This document shows, piece after piece, positions 59,343 through 64,000 of a stretch of 64,000 nt of DNA (the first letter of the stretch is position 1; each line of letters begins with the position of its first letter). The stretch is from Glossina fuscipes. Taxonomy: Eukaryota; Arthropoda; Insecta; Diptera; Glossinidae. The notes beneath the pieces are model-generated. The model made no database searches and was not told where the DNA came from. It saw only the letters and a list, made by a program, of their open reading frames with translations. A program made the translations under genes and the position numbers. The stretch is taken from contig NW_023998456.1 of the NCBI RefSeq assembly GCF_014805625.2, positions 3,290,324-3,354,323 of the forward strand. Direction: 5' to 3'.

Positions 59343-59850
59343 TTAAATAGATAAATCGCACGTATTAAGCAATGTTGCTTTAATGGACTTTAAAGAGCCC
59401 GATAACGAGAATAAGTGGTAGACATCATTTAGGTTCTTGCAAACGACTCTGAGCGGATTGAACAGCTCATAATTAAATTTACGCTGATTAAGCTTAACCA
59501 AGATAAAGTGCCTAGAGAAGCGGTTAGGGACATTAAAGCTTATTTCACCAAGTAATGAAGGCGAGTCAATGGCACCATTTATTACTTTAATTAGAAAGGA
59601 AACGCCAAGAACAAACCTACGTTTCTCAAGAGACGGTAAGGACAGCAGAAGCAACCTATTTTCATACGGAGGAAGAGGCAATCGGATCCCAACCCAAATT
59701 TCTAAGGGCAAACAGCAAGAATTGCTTTTGAACAGATTCAATTGAATCTACGTAGCACCTATATGAAGGAGACCACACAACTGAGGCATACTCGAGTATG
59801 GGTCTAACCAAACATATGTACAGCCTTTTCGTAATGCTTGCTGCATTTCA
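59343..59850 (-). mobile_element. LINE ORF2 C-terminal fragment, 5'-truncated
   Basis: On the minus strand from about 59850, KRLYICLVRPILEYASVVWS and IESVQKQFLLFALR, then after a small frame change PLPPYENRLLLLSLPSLEKR, LIKVINGAIDSPSLLGEISF, ending at the TAA at 59343. This is the typical C-terminal tail after the palm in Jockey/CR1-type reverse transcriptases (L-x-x-x-L-V-R-P-x-L-E-Y-A-S-x-V-W-S-P). The palm with YADD is absent, so the copy is 5'-truncated at about 59850. It is separate from the larger LINE at 60.6-63.5 kb. Confidence 0.75.
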
Positions 59851-60072
59851 AGCATGATTTATCCTTTTTCTTCTATGTTTTGTTGGACCTTATCAATCTA
59901 AAATAAAAGAAAGAACATAAATAAGTAACACATACTTATACATATATATATATTTATAATTTATATATAAAATAGTTTATTTACCTTTGCTTTGCTATAC
60001 TTGGAGCATGATTTCTCCTTTTTCTTCTACGCTTTGTTCGACCTTATTAATCTAATATAAAGGGAAGAAACA
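59850..60072 (+). repeat. Pair of diverged direct repeats
   Basis: AGCATGATTTATCCTTTTTC at 59858 onwards and AGCATGATTTCTCCTTTTTC at 60006 onwards begin matching stretches of about 70 bases that both run on through TTGTT(G/C)GACCTTAT and a GAAAGAAC/GGAAGAAAC end. They lie next to the truncation point of the LINE fragment. Confidence 0.6.
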
Positions 60073-60609
60073 ACCTTAGTAGTCAGATACGTTCTTCAAT
60101 GGATTCTCTGATGTTTGTCGATTTTAATAGGATGAACAGTATGAATCCTAGTAAATTTCTTCGATGGACCATACCTCTACTGCATGATCCCGCTGTCTGG
60201 AAGAAGGCAATTCGTACCGCTATAATCGCCTGTATGCGCTTGCCGATGTTCTTCTCCGTCATTTTCTGGTTCATCGCTGAATAAAACACTTATACGCTTC
60301 GTCGAATGCAATGTTGATATTTGCTTTCGGGAACGCTAGATTAATGTGTTTAGTTGTTATAATAATGTCATATATTGGGTGTTTTGCTGTTTCCACACAT
60401 CACCTCCTTGTAAAAGTTGTCGCTCCCTTCCGTCATGTCTGGAAGGCAGTGATGGCAATTCAACTGTTCATGGATGTAGTGTGTTATTCCGATAGCCGTG
60501 TACAGATTGCGATATGGGTTTAACGTGGGTACCTGGCATGATGGCTTAACCCCACGGTGGCCCAAGGCGGACACAGGTTATTAAGCGTAACCCACGCCCT
60601 CCAGCCGTC
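60072..60609. other. Sequence joined to the 3' break of the large LINE
   Basis: Less AT-rich at 60480-60609 (minus reads CTGGAGGGCGTGGGTTACGC and CCACCGTGGGGTTAAGCC) than the LINE it abuts. Several 60-75-codon frames overlap on both strands without motifs. It may be the 3' UTR of another element or host sequence. Confidence 0.35.
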
Positions 60610-60867
60610 TGTGTACAAAAGATTCCAACCAGTACTGTCCAATACTTGGGTTTTCTCAGCTATTAGATTCCTGAAGACGTAATTTGGAGTATCTTCTTTC
60701 TTGTGCATAGACAGTGAGATGTCAAAAGAGCAGTCTTTCAAAATCTAGGGAGGTTTAACACCAAAAGAGCGGGAAATTTTTAAGGGAATGTTCAATTCCT
60801 TTGCGATGCACAAACAATGGTCAATTGCAGATGGTGACTTTGGAATTTTCTTCGCGATAATAATCTT
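60610..60867 (-). pseudogene. Start of RNase H domain of the large LINE
   Basis: After the stop that ends the RT frame at 60868, the same minus-strand frame continues as KIIIAKKIPKSPSAIDHCLC, passes one stop, then reads ILKDCSFDISLSMHKKEDTP and GWNLLYTDG. YTDG is the first catalytic aspartate block of RNase H (normally YTDGS). From the next codon the sequence is GC-richer and no longer RNase H-like, so the LINE is broken here. An RNase H domain fits LINEs of the I type. Confidence 0.55.
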
Positions 60868-63500
60868 TCATACGTCATCACCGAGAATGGATTTGTTTGA
60901 ATTAAGAAGCTTAGGGACTATTTTAGCTTTTAACTCATACAGTCTATTTTCTAAGGTTGGGAGACCAGTTTCAATTATAATATTATTTATGGGCGTCGTT
61001 CGAAAAGCATAACAACTTGCTCTAACGGCTTGGTGATAGACCGGTTTAAGGATGTTGATATTAGATTTGCAGCTATTGCCATAAATTATCAAAGCATAGT
61101 CAATCTTGCTTAAGACAAGCATTTTGGTAAGATAAGCGATAGTGTTAATATGCGCATGGCTTCTCCAAGCAACGTACTGTATGAAATTTACCCTTGTTAA
61201 AAGGGAGTTTTTTAAACGAAGGCAGTGTGCTTTCCAACGATAATTGTTTGAAAACGTGAGCCCGAGAACATGGAGCGTCTGCACATTTAGTACCGGTAAG
61301 CCGTTAATATGCATCAGTAGGTTTCCTGCATCGCACATTTGTTTTCGACAAATGTGCATTTTTTTTGATTTTTGTATAGAGATTATAGCTCCTGACGAGT
61401 TTGCCCATGTGGAGATCTCACATGCAATAGATTCGAGGATGTTGATTGCTTTCGTGTTGTCTTTTTCTTTTGTAAAAATGTTTACATCGTCCGCGTAGAG
61501 ACAATGTTCCACTCTTGGTACACGGCGAAGAATTTCGCTAATTTCGTTGAAAGCGATCTGAAAAAGCGTGACAGAGAGAGGAGATCCTTGCGGAATGCCA
61601 TTCTTTAGCGGAAAGGAATCAGAAAGATGATTGTTGATTCTAACTTTGAACCGCCGATGCGACATGAATGATTTGATGTAGTTGAAGAATTTGGGTCCAA
61701 CATTCCATGATTTCAAGAGTCTTAAGATAGCATGAAGACCAACTCTGTCAAATGCTTTTTCGAAATCAATTGAGAGAATTGTTACGTGATTTCGTTCGGA
61801 AATTGCTTTGCTTGTGAAATAATCAATATGTAACAGAGCGTCGATGCATCCCCTACCCCGCTTGAAACCAACTTGTTGCTTTGTTATCAGGTTCTTGGAT
61901 TCAAGAAACCAAGATAATCTAGATGCCATAATCTTCTCTAAAACCTTAGAGAGGCAAGATAAAAGAGAAATTGGGCGATAATCAGATGCGATGGAGACAT
62001 TTTTTGACTTTGGAATTGGAACAACTGTTGCCAGTTTCCACATGTAGGGTATATGGCCAGTCATAAATACCGTATTATATAGGTCCAGTAATTTCTTTTT
62101 ACTAGACTTAGACATAGCACTGATCATTTGGTATGAGATGCGGTCTAGACCAGGTGTCTTCCCCTTCAAATTGGAGAGACAACTTCCAAGTTCTGATGTA
62201 GATACGCTATTTTCCAGGAACATGGCACATCTGTCGATATTATTTGAAGGAGATATTGGATTCCTTTTATTTTCAATGAAAGCACTGGAGAAGTTGCTGT
62301 CAGAGGAGTATTCGCACCACACTTTTCCAAAGTAATTAGAAATCTCATCTGCGTCAGTTAAAGTTCCATTAGGAGTGCAGATGGCAGAAATTTGGTTCAG
62401 GTTTGAAGTCCCATTAAGTCTGTTGATTTTGTTCCAGACAACTTTCATTGATGTATTTCTGTGAATTCGTCTCGAGAAAAGTTCGAAACTAAGTGCCTTT
62501 GATTTCCGTAATTCCTTCCTGAATAGAGCATTGGCCTTTTTTTATAATAACAAGTGATTCTGATCAGGACATCTCTTAAAGTGGTGCCATAGATCCATTT
62601 TATTTTTCCTCAAAAACGAAAGCGTGTTGTTCCACCAAAGAAACCTAGCTCGTTTAAAAGAGGTGTTGGATTGAGGAATAGAAAGATGAGCAGCCGTGCG
62701 AATCGATTTAGACATAATAGCAGCATCATGGTTGCAGTTTCCGTTAAATGGCTTTGAGTTCAAAAATGACTCCACCTGTTTGGAGTAATTGATCCAATCC
62801 GCTTTATCTAGGAGGAATTTGGCCAGTTTTGCTGGAGTAGCAGAGGACGTTGAAAGTTTAAGATCGATTATGATTGGAAAGTGATCACTATTATGTAGAT
62901 CATCAGAAATAGACCAGGACACCAAAGGAAGAAGTGATGGAGAGCAACATGTTAAATCAATATGTGAAAAAGTATGATGAGTTGAGAAGTGCGTTGGTTT
63001 TCCATCATTTAAAACGCAAAGGTTGCTTTGAAAAAAGGCCTTTTCTAAAACAGTACCGCGAGTGTTGTTCACTGTTGAGCCCCAGATGGTATTCCAGCTG
63101 TTGAAATCGCCGCATATAATTAATGGGGGGGAAAGTACGGAGAATAAACTGTAGAGTTCTTGCTGAGAAAACGATTGCAAAGGTGGAATATAGAGCGAAA
63201 GCACTGTAAATTGTATGTTTAACATTATTTGTATCGCTACGGCTTGTATATTTGAGCTTAAATTTATGCGTTTGTGAGGTACATTTGATTTTATAAAAAC
63301 ACCTACTCCTTGTTTGGAATATGAATTTTGATCAGCATTCGTGAAGTATTCAGTATATGATTTGGGTGGAATAGGATCAAAAGAGCTTTTACAATGGGTT
63401 TCTTGAAGCGATAAAAAGGTTGGATTAAAATCACTTAAGAGTTGTACGGAGTTCATCAAAATTATTAATAAGTCCCTTAATGTTCCATTGTAGAATTTTA
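60868..63500 (-). mobile_element. Non-LTR retrotransposon ORF2: endonuclease and reverse transcriptase
   Basis: The endonuclease begins near 63500 with ILQWNIKGLINNF, then a one-base shift leads into the frame 63459-62542, with SLQETH, the core ICGDFNSWNTIWGS and the final SDHFPIII. One TAA (62542-62544) interrupts; the same frame continues (KKANALFRKELRKSK) into the RT frame 62448-60868. The RT shows TPGLDRISYQMI, ASDYRPISLLSCLSKVLEK, TILSIDFEKAFDRV (first catalytic Asp), NGIPQGSPLSVTLF and HCLYADDVNIF (catalytic DD). So one ORF2 of endonuclease, RT and partial RNase H is disabled by a shift and single stops, with catalytic motifs otherwise intact, indicating fairly recent loss. By its RNase H it most resembles the I group. 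The upstream gag-like ORF1 is not seen. Confidence 0.88.
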
Positions 63501-63902
63501 AAAACTTTATTTAATTGTTGTAACGAGTCTTCTTGGGCGAGGTATAACTCAGTCACTCCAAGGTTCGTTGCAAGAAATTTGTAGTAAAAAAATCCGGACC
63601 TTCGGGGGGAATGGTGTATAATTTCCTAGCTTTATTGTTTCCACTTTACTGGATGGGATTACCGCAATGTTTGTAGAAAATGGCTGGGGCAAGGAACCAG
63701 CGAGGTGACCCGACTTGTCGCGTTATTACCGTTTTACTTTATAACTTATGACGTTAGGATTTTTGTTACGCTTTAAATATCGCGGGGCGCTGGAAGAAAG
63801 AACCGAAAACTTTGCCAGTGTCACAGCTGCCTAGGCCCGCCTGTTTGTCCCTGGTTGGTGGGTGAGTCCAGAAAAATAGTAAAAAAAACAAACGTCTCTC
63901 AA
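63501..63902 (-). other. Upstream part of the LINE, unassigned
   Basis: By position this is the 5' side of the minus-strand LINE. No long frame remains and I cannot identify an ORF1. It is less AT-rich than most of the window around 63650-63860. Confidence 0.3.
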
Positions 63903-64000
63903 TCCTTCAGGGATGGCGATTAATACTAACCAGCTTATCCCCTATCCGTTGAGTCAAGTATCCTGAAAGTCCTTCAGGGATGGCGATTAATACTAACCAG
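63903..64000 (+). repeat. 67-bp-spaced direct repeat at window end
   Basis: The 31-base word beginning TCCTTCAGGGATGGCGATTA and ending TACTAACCAG occurs at 63903-63933 and 63970-64000, identical. The second copy reaches the last base, so an array may continue past the window. It lies upstream of the minus-strand LINE and could be its 5' UTR repeat. Confidence 0.85.

Noticed and set aside
61244..62335. Plus-strand open frames of 65-84 codons
   Set aside because: Shadows of the minus-strand reverse transcriptase frame.

Overview
The window looks like chromosomal DNA of a higher fly (Diptera, Brachycera, probably a calyptrate or close relative). It is AT-rich, has short GT-AG introns beside one very long one, and carries single-copy genes that resemble Drosophila proteins. 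These genes sit in a sea of decayed non-LTR retrotransposons, mariner/Tigger-type DNA transposons, a tRNA-derived SINE and minisatellites. Nothing suggests bacteria, plasmid or virus. Exon joins were done by eye and assignments come from motif recognition, not database searches.

Layout. 1-4.2 kb: gene-poor, with a complete SINE flanked by a 12-bp target-site duplication. 4.2-6.1 kb: intact single-exon TTLL12-like gene (+). 6.9-7.3 kb: LINE remnant. 9.05-9.54 kb: three-exon axonemal dynein light chain 4 (DNAL4-like, -). 11.3-12.1 kb: dead mariner. 13.1-13.5 kb: 3' end of a LINE with a (TAA)n tail (-). 15.8-16.5 kb: ruined Wee1-like kinase copy (+). 18.8-19.1 kb: an unidentified possible two-exon start (-).

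20.8-34.3 kb is one gene locus, the small-RNA 2'-O-methyltransferase Hen1 (-). Its four coding exons lie in two pairs separated by an intron of about 12.1 kb. Inside that intron, on the opposite strand, lies a complete four-exon VRK/CK1-family kinase (26.8-30.3 kb) with a large insert between catalytic loop and DFG motif. A Tigger transposase remnant and a LINE tail share the same intron. A GFOD-like fragment lies just upstream of Hen1.

36.9-37.4 kb: 244-bp tandem repeat. 39.0-43.1 kb: layered transposon wreckage. An endonuclease fragment and reverse-transcriptase fragments of a LINE (+) flank a 1.27-kb element with 29-bp terminal inverted repeats and a 52-bp minisatellite. 45.2-46.8 kb: cathepsin D (+). 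49.0-49.9 kb: Nse4, a kleisin of the SMC5/6 complex (+). 50-59 kb: no gene recognised. 59.3-63.5 kb: two LINE copies on the minus strand, one with endonuclease, reverse transcriptase and the start of an RNase H domain, broken by single stops and a frameshift. The window ends in a 67-bp direct repeat.

The host genes do not form a pathway. They cover tubulin/chromatin biology (TTLL12), dynein (DNAL4), piRNA/siRNA stabilisation (Hen1), a nuclear-type kinase (VRK), lysosomal proteolysis (cathepsin D) and SMC5/6 (Nse4). The most notable architecture is the antisense nesting of the kinase in Hen1; the most notable mobile element is the internally deleted TIR transposon at 39.5-40.7 kb.
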